Source: Fictibacillus phosphorivorans (GTDB lineage: Bacteria; Bacillota; Bacilli; Bacillales; Fictibacillaceae). Taken from it: DNA of 64,000 bases. The stretch covers positions 1,364,001 to 1,428,000 of the forward strand of contig NZ_CP015378.1 in the NCBI RefSeq assembly GCF_001629705.1. The letters run 5' to 3'. Position numbers and translations under genes: made by a program. The stretch's first letter is position 1. The number at the start of each line of letters is the position of its first letter. Shown here piece after piece: positions 25,601-34,143 of this stretch. The notes beneath the pieces are model-generated. The model saw only the letters and a program-made list of their open reading frames with translations. It had not been told where the DNA came from and ran no database searches.

Positions 25601-26079
25601 TCCGTGGTAATGCTTTTGTTGAATTTATGGCAGAAGAACAGCTTCATCTTGTAACACGTGATGCGTCAGGGAGGCTCGCTAAACTTACTCGTGGACGTTA
25701 TGCGATCGAAGTCGATTCAGCAGGCGGATTTGTTATTCGTGATGATGCAAACGGTGGAATCAAACGTCCCGTCACCTCTTTATCTGGTGGAGAGACATTT
25801 TTAACATCACTTGCACTCGCTCTTTCGCTTTCTGCTCAAATCCAGCTAAGAGGAAAATTCCCTCTTCAGTTTTTCTTCCTAGACGAAGGATTCGGCACAT
25901 TGGATCAAGAGTTATTAGATACAGTAGTAACCGCACTTGAAAAAGTCAGAATGGAAAACTTTTCAATTGGCGTTATATCCCACGTACCGGAATTAAAAGC
26001 AAGATTAACGAAACGATTGATCGTAGAACCAGCGGAGCACTCAGGCAGAGGAACACGTGTGAGATTAGATCAGTTGTAA
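22678..26079 (+). CDS. sbcC: Exonuclease SbcCD, ATPase subunit SbcC
   Basis: 1133 residues, overlapping sbcD by four bases (ATGA). A Rad50-type SMC protein: N-terminal Walker A GIFGPTGSGKSTILDAVTLALYG (about 34-41), long coiled coils (about 180-1000) broken by a zinc hook with CSVCGSTTHP near residue 540, and a C-terminal half-site with signature SLSGGETFLTSLALAL and Walker B LQFFFLDEGFGTLD. It is longer than E. coli SbcC, as usual for Firmicutes. Many Lys/Glu codons reflect the coiled coil and give the A-rich composition of the gene. A strong terminator follows. Confidence 0.96.
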   Translation: MRPIALTVSGLQSFREAQSVPFHELCSGGVFGIFGPTGSGKSTILDAVTLALYGKVERAAGGTHGIMNQAEDKLSVSFTFQIGEGAQQKEYSVERIFKRSGEHSIRTSTCRLIEVVDHESIVHADKERDVTRLVQELIGLTIDDFTRAVVLPQGKFAEFLSLKGADRRQMLQRLFQLEKYGDQLNQKLKKRSDEQKNRLNEITAEQTGLGEASLETLEQASVHLKENEKKLELLSKQYKEEEENLKILEVFWDAQVQNEKLIEERKELQKQETFMERLQGDLRKAIFADKIYPYANEWKQSLTEEKKIREEQERLKKQTVQLKTILDELEEKYEIAKKTINQEEPVLIEKRSGLKEAVLWEKDLDKKNQILQTETQKHKQLITSYEECEKAESEAAQILKRGKDKQSALKKELSQIEITQKDRNLFQKAILLNQRLEDVQKEEKEIQKEISKSETELNSEEIIRKQISSRVADTFDAGKKLQHQMQQMYEEVSEALRSNEKISKAILDKRIEWKNEQEKIRINQLAAQLSAELKENEPCSVCGSTTHPSPNTTHVTVEHDSGRIQELEEDHERLKEHYHVLKHLSEGLEKDSQTLWEKLNLAEAEIAASDQSTITVEKETISSFSLDQLNNHITRVKGIQQDKLLIEEQMRKLLSKLEEDQKQFERISISVENKEETTNKLKQQLGLITKKMDQIHLEWKQGEIPFSQEDISEKLELFQQKESRQAEIVKSLTIAEEFLETQTKKMDSAKEQKSDLKMKISVSSNQLEMLQKEIQSLKEKLYDRVGDEKVQRVLEEVQDELQKLKTAFVRSEREYEYAKKQYVESDKVYHAAVQRMNDVEARLEKAKQEWNKRLSKSDFQSYEDFESCLKDENVQLEWEKQLVDYHDRCKSNAMALEAIKEKLPQEILSNQHVESAKNQLRSLKQDMNHTHEAVGEVRQRYMMIEKNHTRFNELEKERNKVSNVLEKLGKLQAVFRGNAFVEFMAEEQLHLVTRDASGRLAKLTRGRYAIEVDSAGGFVIRDDANGGIKRPVTSLSGGETFLTSLALALSLSAQIQLRGKFPLQFFFLDEGFGTLDQELLDTVVTALEKVRMENFSIGVISHVPELKARLTKRLIVEPAEHSGRGTRVRLDQL

Positions 26080-26116
26080 AAAGGATGCAAGGCAATTACG
26101 CCTTGCATCCTTTTTA
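26077..26116. terminator. Bidirectional rho-independent terminator
   Basis: AAAAGGATGCAAGGC and GCCTTGCATCCTTTT form a perfect 15-bp stem with a 6-base loop between the convergent sbcC and ger operons; A and T tracts on both sides. Confidence 0.92.
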
Positions 26117-27244
26117 TTCGATAATCCCATGTCCGATAACTTTCACATTCACAGAAGCGGTATAATCAATATTCGGATACTCTTTGTTCCAATCTAACCT
26201 TTTCCATGTTGGATTGTGAAACGCGATTAGTTTTCTGCCTACTCCAAATGCATCACTGTTCATGTCTTGCAAATCATTGAGGACGGTATTTGCATCTTTT
26301 GTCAGTCTCTTTGATAATGCTTTTTCAATCTTTTGGATCTTCTTTTTCGTAGTAAGGTTATCCCTCGGATACTCTGTAATTACAACTTTCATATCTAATT
26401 TAATGTGAGCGGATATCTTATCATCTGGAGAAACATTGACATTAAATGTTCGTTTGTTCTTTTTCACTTTAATTGAAACATAATTTAAGATTCTGTCTTT
26501 ATGTTTGTCTGTGATTTTTTTTGTCAATGACATGGATAGATGCTTTTGTTTTCCTGTGAGCAAAGTATACATGACCCCTTGCGCCCCATAAATCTTGCCT
26601 ACCATCTTATAACCATGAAATACGGCAATCCCATTAACAGATACATCATTTTTTTCTGGAACGAGATAAGGGAGAGCAAAATCTTGACCGGGATCAAACA
26701 TAACAGGGCAGATCGTCTGGATATTTTCTGTTGGAACAATAGAAGCTTTCTCTGCTGAACTCACAGATTCATTCAAATATTGCCCGATGCCAATCGTGGT
26801 TTCTGTTTCCTCGAATTTGGAATTGATCACATCAGATGCTTTCCCTTTTGCTACGGCGATTCGTGCATTAAGAGCGGATTTTGGATCTCGGTAGAAAACA
26901 TCTAAAATATGATATATGTCGTGTTTCGCAGCGTCTTCTCCTAAAATGACAATTAAGTTTTTAGAAGCATCCACTTGTTCTGAAACTTTGCGGTCTAGTT
27001 TAATCCGACTTTGTCGAGCCGTGTTGCCCACAGCATAGAAGACCTGATTATTAACTTGACCTACTCCTCCTGCTTCGGTGTTGAGAGATTGAGGAATAGA
27101 AGCTGTGTTTTTTATTTTTCCGTTCTTTAAATAATCAAAACCTGCTGCTCTAACTAGTTTTGTTTCATTTAGCTGTGTTTGATCCCAACATCCACTTAAT
27201 AAGAAAAGGCTTGAAAAAAGAGAAAGTAATTTAGCATTCCTCAT
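26114..27244 (-). CDS. gerC: Ger(x)C family spore germination lipoprotein
   Basis: 376 residues. ATG 27244 is preferred: it is preceded by AAAGGAGCGG and yields a lipoprotein signal MRNAKLLSLFSSLFLLSGCWD, with the lipobox cysteine at residue 19 followed by the family-typical WDQ. Further C-subunit marks are NLIVILGEDAAKHDIYHILDVFYRDP and AVFHGYKMVGKIYGAQG. The C subunit anchors to the outer leaf of the spore inner membrane as part of a nutrient germinant receptor. It overlaps the end of the B subunit gene by four bases. The nutrient sensed is not predictable. Confidence 0.93.
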   Translation of the reverse strand: MRNAKLLSLFSSLFLLSGCWDQTQLNETKLVRAAGFDYLKNGKIKNTASIPQSLNTEAGGVGQVNNQVFYAVGNTARQSRIKLDRKVSEQVDASKNLIVILGEDAAKHDIYHILDVFYRDPKSALNARIAVAKGKASDVINSKFEETETTIGIGQYLNESVSSAEKASIVPTENIQTICPVMFDPGQDFALPYLVPEKNDVSVNGIAVFHGYKMVGKIYGAQGVMYTLLTGKQKHLSMSLTKKITDKHKDRILNYVSIKVKKNKRTFNVNVSPDDKISAHIKLDMKVVITEYPRDNLTTKKKIQKIEKALSKRLTKDANTVLNDLQDMNSDAFGVGRKLIAFHNPTWKRLDWNKEYPNIDYTASVNVKVIGHGIIE

Positions 27245-28338
27245 GTCGAAACCGCTCCTTTTTCTTTTCTTTTTCTGATTACGGCAATCAGCAATAAGAA
27301 GATCGGAAAGAGTGCAGAACAGCATAATGCTGACATACCAATAAGCTTGGACCACAGTTGAACATCTAACTTACTGGCGGGGATAGAAGCGATCAATGCA
27401 CAAATAACTCCTACATATGGTGCAGCCGTTTTATGATGTTTTAGTTTAAATAGCGACTGTACGCCTTTTGCTGTAAAGAACAGATAACTAATAAGAGATG
27501 TTGTAACAAACACGATCCATATGGATAAGAAGATAAGGTCTGTTCTCTCCAGGATTTTAAATGAAAAAGCTTTTAACATATAAAGCACTGGCTCTGGCAC
27601 AATTACAATTTCAACAGGATTAAAAAAGATATATGTTGTGAATGTCACAAAGCAATAAAAAAGGGTGACACATAGTGAAGCATACGATACGGCTTTCAAT
27701 TTACTGTTCGTTCTTCCTTGCGTATAAGCTAGAAATACGAGCGCTGTGTCAAAACCTAGTAAAGAGATTAAAGCATCTGTAGACCCTGATAGAATGGTTT
27801 TAATTCCTGTTGCTCCAACTGGAAAAGCATAGAGAAGATGAACATCAGTATAAGCATAGGCTACAAAGAAAAATAGCACTAAAAGCAATGGTGAGACTAA
27901 CATTAAAAACCTGGCGATCTCACGAGCTGTACATGTAATGCAATAGACGCATGTAAAAGCTAATATGGATATTACGACAAGACGTGGAGTCTGATAGAAA
28001 ATCCATTTAGAAACGATGCTGTTATACAGGATGAGAAGTACTACGCAAACAGAGAACAAGTGAACAACGAATAACGTATTCAGAATGACTCCTAATTTTG
28101 TTCCAACAATCTTAGGCATAAAATCAAATATTGTTTGTTTCGGATACATCTCACAAAGTTTCCAAATCGCAAGTATGGAGATCTGAATAAAGAGTCCTGC
28201 TAATAATAACGACATCCAACCGTCTGTTTTCGCTTTTGCAAATAACGTATAAGGAAGTGACAGGACACCAACTCCAATTTGGGATTGAGTGATAATAAAG
28301 AACAGCTGTCTATGAGTAATCGTGTGGCTGTTATTCAT
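27241..28338 (-). CDS. gerB: GerAB/ArcD/ProY-type spore germination permease
   Basis: 365 residues with about ten membrane helices, in the amino acid/polyamine transporter fold used by the B subunit of Ger receptors. The start is characteristic: FFIITQSQIGVGVLSLPYTLFAKAKTDGWMSLLLAG, followed by KLCEMYPKQTIFDFMPKIVG. The B subunit binds the germinant within the spore inner membrane. Its start lies within the stop codon of the A subunit and its stop within the start of the C subunit (both ATGA), so the three are translationally coupled. Gene letter follows function; the receptor class is not assigned. Confidence 0.93.
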   Translation of the reverse strand: MNNSHTITHRQLFFIITQSQIGVGVLSLPYTLFAKAKTDGWMSLLLAGLFIQISILAIWKLCEMYPKQTIFDFMPKIVGTKLGVILNTLFVVHLFSVCVVLLILYNSIVSKWIFYQTPRLVVISILAFTCVYCITCTAREIARFLMLVSPLLLVLFFFVAYAYTDVHLLYAFPVGATGIKTILSGSTDALISLLGFDTALVFLAYTQGRTNSKLKAVSYASLCVTLFYCFVTFTTYIFFNPVEIVIVPEPVLYMLKAFSFKILERTDLIFLSIWIVFVTTSLISYLFFTAKGVQSLFKLKHHKTAAPYVGVICALIASIPASKLDVQLWSKLIGMSALCCSALFPIFLLLIAVIRKRKEKGAVST

Positions 28339-29930
28339 GACTTATCCCACTTTCTTGTATGATTATCTTCATCTTTTTTAATTGGCTTGATATCACTCGG
28401 TCGAGAGTTCATCTTGAAAAAAGGCAATCGAATGATCGTATCTTTTAAATCTCCTATTTTAAAGGGTGCAAGTGGTGCAAAATAGGGTGTGCCAAACGAA
28501 TATAAACGGCAGAGATGAAAGAACATGAGGATCAATCCGAACACGATTCCTAAGAAACCGAATGTCGCAGCAGCTACCATGAAAGGAAAACGCAATAAGC
28601 GGACTGCCAAACTCATCTCGTTGGAAGGAACTGTATAAGCAGCAATCGCTGTCGTAGCAACCACAATGATCATTAGGTTCGAGATGAGCCCTGCTTTTAC
28701 TACTGCGTCACCAATTACCAAACCACCAACAATAGCGATCGTGGAACCGATTCTAGTAGGCAAACGAATAGCGGCTTCACGGATTAATTCGATTGTCAGC
28801 TCCATCACTAACGCCTCAAAAAGTGGAGGGTATGGAATATTTTCGAGTGAACTTTTCATCAAGAGTATGAGAGCTGGAGGTATAACCTCGAAATGAAAAG
28901 AAACGATTGCAATATAAAAAGCTGGCAGACCAATCGCAATATAGAAGCTAAACAATCGGATCATTCTATAAAAGCTACCTAACATCCAACGTTTGTTGTA
29001 ATCATCTGGTGTTTGAAAGAACACAAACAAGTTGACGGGTGCTATGTTGACGGTAGGTGAACTGTCGTACAATAGTGCTACTCTTCCTTCCATCAGGTTT
29101 GCAGCCACACGGTCGGGTCGTTCTGTACTCAACGTTTGCGGAAATAGACTAAATGTTTTATCTTCAATACTCTCCTCGATATTCCCAGGAGTCATAACAG
29201 AATCTGCTTCTATACCATTTATTCTTCTTTCAATTTCATGAAGCACATCTGGATTTGCGATATCTGACATATAGAGCATCGCAACATTTGTGTGAGTTTC
29301 TTTTCCGACTTGTAGATACTTGACTACGAGCTTCGGACTTTTGAGTCGTTTTCGAATGAGCGCTATATTTGTTGACATGCTCTCTATAAAACCTTCATGA
29401 GATCCACGGATAACGGCCTCGTTATCCGGTTCTTTGATATCGCGCTCTGTTTTAACAGGAGTGAATACCGAATAATAACAGGTTGTGTCTTTCGTAAATA
29501 TCAATGTATAAGATTGTAAGATTAACTCTTCAATCTTCGAAAAATCCGTTTGCTGTTTAAAGTCAATATTGATAACTTTTTCGAATGTTTGAAGATCAAT
29601 ATCTTTGTCCAGTTCAAATAAGGGATTCAAGATTAAATCCTGAAGTTTCTGTTTATCAATAATAGAGTTTAAGAAAACCAATGCCACTTTGCTTTTATCA
29701 GCAGGCATTTCAATCCAATGAGTCATTAAATCTTGTGAAGAAGAAAAACTCGTTTCAATGTCTTTTAACAAATCGTCAATCGATTGATTTTGATAACTAT
29801 TCACATTCTGCTCAGGTCCAGAGGTTTTAACAGAATCTGTTTGAGAAGATGGACTAGACTCTTGTATGTGATCTTCTTTAATGGTGTTTTTTTGTTCTAA
29901 CAATTTTCTTGGTTTTTTAAAGAAAGTCAT
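28335..29930 (-). CDS. gerA: GerA-type spore germination receptor A subunit
   Basis: About 531 residues. The start is uncertain: TTG 29954 and ATG 29942, 29939 and 29930 are all in frame and none has a strong ribosome binding site; 29930 gives MTFFKKPRKLLEQK, similar to relatives. The N-terminal part is soluble and polar with two alpha/beta modules; the C-terminal half has the membrane segments with the hallmark IPYPPLFEALVMELTIELIREAAIRLPTRIGSTIAIVGGLVIGDAVVKAGLIS. Receptors of this kind trigger spore germination on sensing amino acids or sugars. The operon order A-B-C is standard and the transcript is expected in the forespore. Confidence 0.92.
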   Translation of the reverse strand: MTFFKKPRKLLEQKNTIKEDHIQESSPSSQTDSVKTSGPEQNVNSYQNQSIDDLLKDIETSFSSSQDLMTHWIEMPADKSKVALVFLNSIIDKQKLQDLILNPLFELDKDIDLQTFEKVINIDFKQQTDFSKIEELILQSYTLIFTKDTTCYYSVFTPVKTERDIKEPDNEAVIRGSHEGFIESMSTNIALIRKRLKSPKLVVKYLQVGKETHTNVAMLYMSDIANPDVLHEIERRINGIEADSVMTPGNIEESIEDKTFSLFPQTLSTERPDRVAANLMEGRVALLYDSSPTVNIAPVNLFVFFQTPDDYNKRWMLGSFYRMIRLFSFYIAIGLPAFYIAIVSFHFEVIPPALILLMKSSLENIPYPPLFEALVMELTIELIREAAIRLPTRIGSTIAIVGGLVIGDAVVKAGLISNLMIIVVATTAIAAYTVPSNEMSLAVRLLRFPFMVAAATFGFLGIVFGLILMFFHLCRLYSFGTPYFAPLAPFKIGDLKDTIIRLPFFKMNSRPSDIKPIKKDEDNHTRKWDKS

Positions 29931-30028
29931 GATGAACATCATCCCGATTCGCAATAATTTGGTTTAGTTTTTGCTACCTCAACGTATTTATGCGGATAAG
30001 GTACTATTTTTCAAAAATGAGTCAGAAA

Positions 30029-30057
30029 TTGTCATTATGAGTAAAAAATTGTGATAA
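30029..30057 (+). promoter_or_regulatory. Candidate SigA promoter before the Yip1-domain gene
   Basis: TTGTCA at 30029-30034, 17-bp spacer, TGATAA at 30052-30057, 36 bases before the start codon. I saw no SigW-type AAC/CGTA pair, although the B. subtilis yknWXYZ operon is SigW-dependent. Confidence 0.45.
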
Positions 30058-30092
30058 CATAGACAGAGATAAAGAGAGAAGGGGGCGGCACC

Positions 30093-30764
30093 ATGACAGG
30101 AAGAGCACAATTTATTCCTGCTTTAACAAAGCCGAATACATATTTTGCGTTTTATAATGAGTGGAAAGATAAAGAGGGATTTTGGATTCGTTTTTTTGCT
30201 ATTTTAGTTACTAGCGGCTTGTTGCATGCACTTTCATTTTTTGCAGCGTTTCCTTCGTTCAAAACGATTTCTTTTGTAGAGGCTGCGAAACTAAGTGGAA
30301 TGGAACTGGAGTTGTTACGATATCTCATAGCATTAGTAGGCGGTGGATGGGGTATGGTCGTTCCTTTCTTAATAATAAATACAGGAGCACTTTTTTTATA
30401 TATTTTCTTCCGAGATATTGGATTTAAAGCACTTTTTTATGTAATGACGACGGTTTATCTTCTATTTATTCTCGGGTTACTCTTTGAACTTCCGGTTCAG
30501 TTTGTAACAGGTGCCGAAGAAGTGGTTCAGCCGTTAGGATTCGGTTTTGTAGGTGTGTTGTTCTTTAAACATGGTTTTTGGCAAGAACTATTAAACAGCA
30601 TCAATATATTTACGATCTGGGGTTCAGTAGTTATGTATTATGCGCTTCGACAATTATCGTTTAAGGAAAAGAAATACTGCCTTGTTGTTACGATTGGATT
30701 CGTCGTGATGTTCATTCTATTATCTTCACTATACGCTGCATTAGCTAGTGGACAGCTGGTTTAA
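30093..30764 (+). CDS. Yip1 domain membrane protein (YknW-like)
   Basis: 223 residues; ATG 30093 after AGAAGGGGGCGGCACC. Five hydrophobic helices, with an N-terminal soluble stretch FIPALTKPNTYFAFYNEWKDKEGFWIRFFAILVTSG; membrane-protein layout and the helix pattern fit the Yip1 family. The next gene, 15 bases on, is a YknX-like adaptor. In B. subtilis YknW assists assembly of the YknXYZ exporter that protects against the SdpC toxin (established knowledge). Here neither the ATPase (YknY) nor the permease (YknZ) follows, so its partner must be elsewhere or absent. Confidence 0.6.
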   Translation: MTGRAQFIPALTKPNTYFAFYNEWKDKEGFWIRFFAILVTSGLLHALSFFAAFPSFKTISFVEAAKLSGMELELLRYLIALVGGGWGMVVPFLIINTGALFLYIFFRDIGFKALFYVMTTVYLLFILGLLFELPVQFVTGAEEVVQPLGFGFVGVLFFKHGFWQELLNSINIFTIWGSVVMYYALRQLSFKEKKYCLVVTIGFVVMFILLSSLYAALASGQLV

Positions 30765-30779
30765 GGGGGAGACGCGATT

Positions 30780-31853
30780 ATGAATAAACTGAAATGGGTT
30801 GCTGCAGCTATTATGGTTGTCCTCCTGCTTGTAATGAACATCGTGATTTTTGATAAACAAGAATCTGCCGCTGTTGAAGCACCAAGAGTGAAAACCGGTC
30901 TATCTGTACAAAAAGATTTTATTAAGAAACACGAAACAACGGGTGTTGCTCAATCAAAAAACACCTTTAAAATTTATGAAAATGCTTCACTTGGTTCAAT
31001 AAAGGACGTAATGGTTTCAAAGGGTGATACGGTTACGTCTGGTCAAACGTTAATTACATATGAAAACGCAGAGATTGAAAAAGAACTTCGCGATTTAAAG
31101 CGAGACAAAGAAGCAGCTGATGTTCGAAGCAGTCATTATTCCGGACAGATAAGTGAATGGAAAAGTGAACTCTCAGATTTTGATGAAGAAAAAGACAGCA
31201 AAGATGCTAAAGTGCTTCTTCAAGAAAAATTAGCTGAAGCTGAGTTGCAAAGCGATTTAGCTGAAAATGAAAGTTCTGTCTTATCAGATGAAATATCTGA
31301 ACTAGAAAAGCAGCTAGATGACCTTAGTATAAAAAGTCCAGCTGACGGTATCGTATCAGAATTAAATGGTGTTGGCGATGATGAATCGCTTCTGACTATT
31401 GTAGGTCAAGGAAACTTTGAACTAGTTAGTAATATCGACCAAAAAATGGCTTCGCTAGTGAAAACTGGAGACCAGGTTCAAATTAAATCCACAGGTAAAA
31501 AATTATTGAAAGGCACTGTTCAAACGGTTTTACCAACTGAACAGAAGACCTTTACGTTAACTGTTCTAGTGGAAGATGAAGCAGCTTGGGTTGAAGGACA
31601 ATCGGCTAGCATCATCGTTACAGAAAAACTTGCAGAAAAAGCGAATAGCGTTCCTAAGCAAGCGGTCCTAAAAGACGATGGGAAAACGTATGTATTCACG
31701 ATTATTAAAAACAAATTGTACAAACTTAACGTTTCAACGGGTCTCGAGCAAAAGGGGAACGTGCAGATTACAAAAGGACTCAAAAAAGGTCAGGTAGTCG
31801 TGCTGAATCCTTCGCCTGTATTTGTTTCAGGGCAACCGGTTTTAAAGAAGTAA
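30780..31853 (+). CDS. HlyD/RND-type efflux adaptor (YknX-like membrane fusion protein)
   Basis: 357 residues; ATG 30780 after AAGGGGGAGACGCGATT. One N-terminal membrane anchor (about 5-24), then a lipoyl-like half-motif NASLGSIKDVMVSKGDTVTSGQTLITYENA, a coiled-coil hairpin (about 100-185, rich in Lys/Glu), the second lipoyl half LDDLSIKSPADGIVSELNGV, a beta-barrel (LVKTGDQVQIKS) and a membrane-proximal domain (NVQITKGLKKGQVVVL). This is the adaptor of an ABC-type exporter or of a MacAB-like pump. No ATPase or permease gene adjoins it. Confidence 0.8.
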   Translation: MNKLKWVAAAIMVVLLLVMNIVIFDKQESAAVEAPRVKTGLSVQKDFIKKHETTGVAQSKNTFKIYENASLGSIKDVMVSKGDTVTSGQTLITYENAEIEKELRDLKRDKEAADVRSSHYSGQISEWKSELSDFDEEKDSKDAKVLLQEKLAEAELQSDLAENESSVLSDEISELEKQLDDLSIKSPADGIVSELNGVGDDESLLTIVGQGNFELVSNIDQKMASLVKTGDQVQIKSTGKKLLKGTVQTVLPTEQKTFTLTVLVEDEAAWVEGQSASIIVTEKLAEKANSVPKQAVLKDDGKTYVFTIIKNKLYKLNVSTGLEQKGNVQITKGLKKGQVVVLNPSPVFVSGQPVLKK

Positions 31854-31924
31854 AAATTTTTATAGAGGCTTAAAGACTTTTGGCATGAATCTTACTATTG
31901 AACATCAAGAAGCTTCATTGACAA

Positions 31925-32135
31925 GTTGATTGTAGCGGAAGGTTGCCTGCCTGCCACATAAGTAGCTTCTCGCAAGGCATGCGACGAGGAAGTTCACTTC
32001 GTTAGCATAAACTTGTAGACGCAGGAGCAGAGAGACAACCTTTAAGCGGTCAGGTGGAGACTCCTAAGGGCGCAAAGCGGCAGGAGGCTCACCGTTCGCC
32101 CCATGGAAAGCGAGCAACCTGGAGCGGAAATCAAC
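31925..32135. repeat. Large imperfect palindromic intergenic repeat, long variant
   Basis: A 211-bp element between two genes. The ends are inverted: GTTGATTGTAGCGGAAGG and CCTGGAGCGGAAATCAAC. Its right half (GGGCGCAAAGCGGCAGGAGG, CTCACC, CGCCCC) matches the copy at 49681-49806. It carries an extra block of about 65 bases on the left side, near 31955-32020, not seen in the other copy. No reading frame of merit is in it; it fills most of the 339-base gap. Confidence 0.75.
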
Positions 32136-32175
32136 TTTCTCAAAAGAGTTCCTATGCACGAACAAATAAGAATAC

Positions 32176-32208
32176 AAAAAAAGGATGCGATTTACGCATC
32201 CTTTTTTG
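32176..32208. terminator. Bidirectional rho-independent terminator
   Basis: AAAAAAGGATGCG and CGCATCCTTTTTT form a 13-bp stem around ATTTA; it overlaps the stop codon of the minus-strand radical SAM gene and can stop transcription from both sides. Confidence 0.88.
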
Positions 32209-33949
32209 TTAGCAAAGACTTTTTAGATGTTGTGAACACTTTTGTTGATTGTTGCTTAGGATCAAACAACGCAATAAGTAAGAAATCTTTCTCACCTTGT
32301 GGCTCTAATTCATCCGATAGTGGATCAATCGCAGTATCCGTGACAAACGCGTGCTTGTGCATATCTTTTTCAGAAAGAGTCGGAAACCCATCAATCATTT
32401 CAGGATATTGAGCGAGCAGTGATAGTACTTTCGATGTTTCTTCTTTGTTCTGTGTGTTCTCCCACCATGGCTTACGTGGTTTGAACTGTTGTCTTTCTAA
32501 ATAATCAAGTTTCATCAGGCTTTCGGCAACGGGAAGTGAGTGTGGCGCAGCTTCCGTTAAGAATGCGATCAAGCGCGTATATAAGTCTTCTAGCTGATGA
32601 CCGATTCTTGACCATCCCCGTGTTTCCCAATAAGTCCCGAATTCTTGGAAGAAGTCAAAAGGCGATGAGAATACATGGTGTATCAAATAGTTAACGGTAT
32701 GATCCATACGATGATCGTTCCAATATTTTTCTAATACGTCTTCCACTTGTTTGATACGAATAATCTCATCAAAAGTGAGAACGTTGTTTCCTAAAATTTC
32801 ATAAGGAGAATGATCCATATACACGTAATCATGTTTTTCAGCTGTTAATCGTAGACCTGTACCTCTTAACATCTTTAAGAAACCTAACTGAACTTCTTCA
32901 ATGCCAAAAGCGAATACATCATTAAATGTCTTTCTAAACGAGTTGTAATCTTCCTCAGGCAATCCTGCAATCAAGTCTAGATGCTGAACGATCTTTCCGC
33001 CATCGCGTACAGTTGTTACGGTACGTGTAAGCTTTTCAAAATTCTGTCGGCGTTGTACCAATTCGTTTACAGCGTCATTTGTTGACTGAACACCGATCTC
33101 AAAACGGAACAACCCCTTTGGTGCATGTTCATTTAAATAATCGATGACTTCAGGTCTCATGATATCTGCTGTGATCTCAAACTGAAATACTACTCCTGGT
33201 CTTCTGTTTTCAATCAAGAATGAGAACATATCAAGTGCATAGTCTCTCCGAATGTTAAACGTTCTGTCTACAAACTTTATGATCTTTGCTCCGTTATCCA
33301 TTAAGAAGATCAGGTCGTCTTTAACGAGTTGTGGATCAAAATATCGAACTCCAACTTCGATGGAAGACAAACAGAACGCACATGAATAGGGACAGCCGCG
33401 GCTTGTCTCAAAATACGTGATCCGTTTGGATAATGACTGGATATCTTCTTCAAAGCGGAATGGAGATGGAACTGTTTTTAAGTCCAGTTTCTCTCGAGGA
33501 CCGTTAATTTTAGGCTTTCCATCTTTCCGATACGCCAGCCCAGCTACAGACTCAAAGCCACCATCATTCTGAATCTGAGTGAGCAAATGTTTAAACGTTT
33601 CCTCGCCCTCATTCACAACTATAAAGTCCACTTCTGGAATCTGTTGTAGCCAATGCGCTACATCATAAGATACTTCAGGACCACCTAGGACGATTTTTGT
33701 TTCTGGCTTGATTTTTTTAAACATCTGGATTACTTTGATCGTCTCTTCAATGTTCCAGATATAGCAGCTGAATCCGAGAACGTCAGGTTCTTGGCTGTAA
33801 AGGTCAGTCACAATATTAAGAGAAGGATCTTTGATCGTGAACTCGCGGATCGTTACAGGGAATTCCGGTTCGCTGTATGCTTTTAAATAGCGCAGCGCAA
33901 GGCATGTATGGATATATTTGGCATTTAACGTACTTAGTACAGTTTTCAT
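32192..33949 (-). CDS. B12-binding domain radical SAM protein (DUF4080 type)
   Basis: 585 residues; ATG 33949 with GAGG about 11 bases upstream. N-terminal cobalamin-binding-like Rossmann domain (about 1-140): VLSTLNAKYIHTCLALRYL, DVLGFSCYIWNIEETIKVIQMFKKIKPETKIVLGGPEVSYD, FIVVNEGEETFKHLL. Radical SAM core with ISYF-like ITYFETSRGCPYSCAFCLSS (CxxxCxxC cluster), IKFVDRTFNIRR and FEIGVQSTNDAVNELVQRRQ. The C-terminal 170 residues match the DUF4080 pattern. It probably carries out a radical methylation or rearrangement, but the substrate is unknown. The DxHxxG loop for B12 is not obvious, so cobalamin binding is uncertain. Confidence 0.85.
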   Translation of the reverse strand: MKTVLSTLNAKYIHTCLALRYLKAYSEPEFPVTIREFTIKDPSLNIVTDLYSQEPDVLGFSCYIWNIEETIKVIQMFKKIKPETKIVLGGPEVSYDVAHWLQQIPEVDFIVVNEGEETFKHLLTQIQNDGGFESVAGLAYRKDGKPKINGPREKLDLKTVPSPFRFEEDIQSLSKRITYFETSRGCPYSCAFCLSSIEVGVRYFDPQLVKDDLIFLMDNGAKIIKFVDRTFNIRRDYALDMFSFLIENRRPGVVFQFEITADIMRPEVIDYLNEHAPKGLFRFEIGVQSTNDAVNELVQRRQNFEKLTRTVTTVRDGGKIVQHLDLIAGLPEEDYNSFRKTFNDVFAFGIEEVQLGFLKMLRGTGLRLTAEKHDYVYMDHSPYEILGNNVLTFDEIIRIKQVEDVLEKYWNDHRMDHTVNYLIHHVFSSPFDFFQEFGTYWETRGWSRIGHQLEDLYTRLIAFLTEAAPHSLPVAESLMKLDYLERQQFKPRKPWWENTQNKEETSKVLSLLAQYPEMIDGFPTLSEKDMHKHAFVTDTAIDPLSDELEPQGEKDFLLIALFDPKQQSTKVFTTSKKSLLTKKDA

Positions 33950-34143
33950 AATTTTAATAACCTCATTACTGTTACCCTAGAAAAGGGCGTTTTAGATGAC
34001 AAACTATTTTACCATATTTTAAAAAGAATCAAAAATGAGTATTGTCTTTTAACACAGCAAATTTCTTTACGGTACAAAGTCAGAACCGATATAGTAGTAA
34101 TAATTACGATGTAAGCGTTATTTAAAGGAGGAATCATGTTATT

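Noticed and set aside
29955..30060. Forespore (SigG) promoter before the ger operon
   Set aside because: A CATAAAT-like -10 is present but the upstream box is at the wrong distance, so no call was made.
32103..32411. 102-residue plus-strand ORF
   Set aside because: It runs from the palindromic repeat into the antisense of the radical SAM gene across a terminator, with no ribosome binding site.
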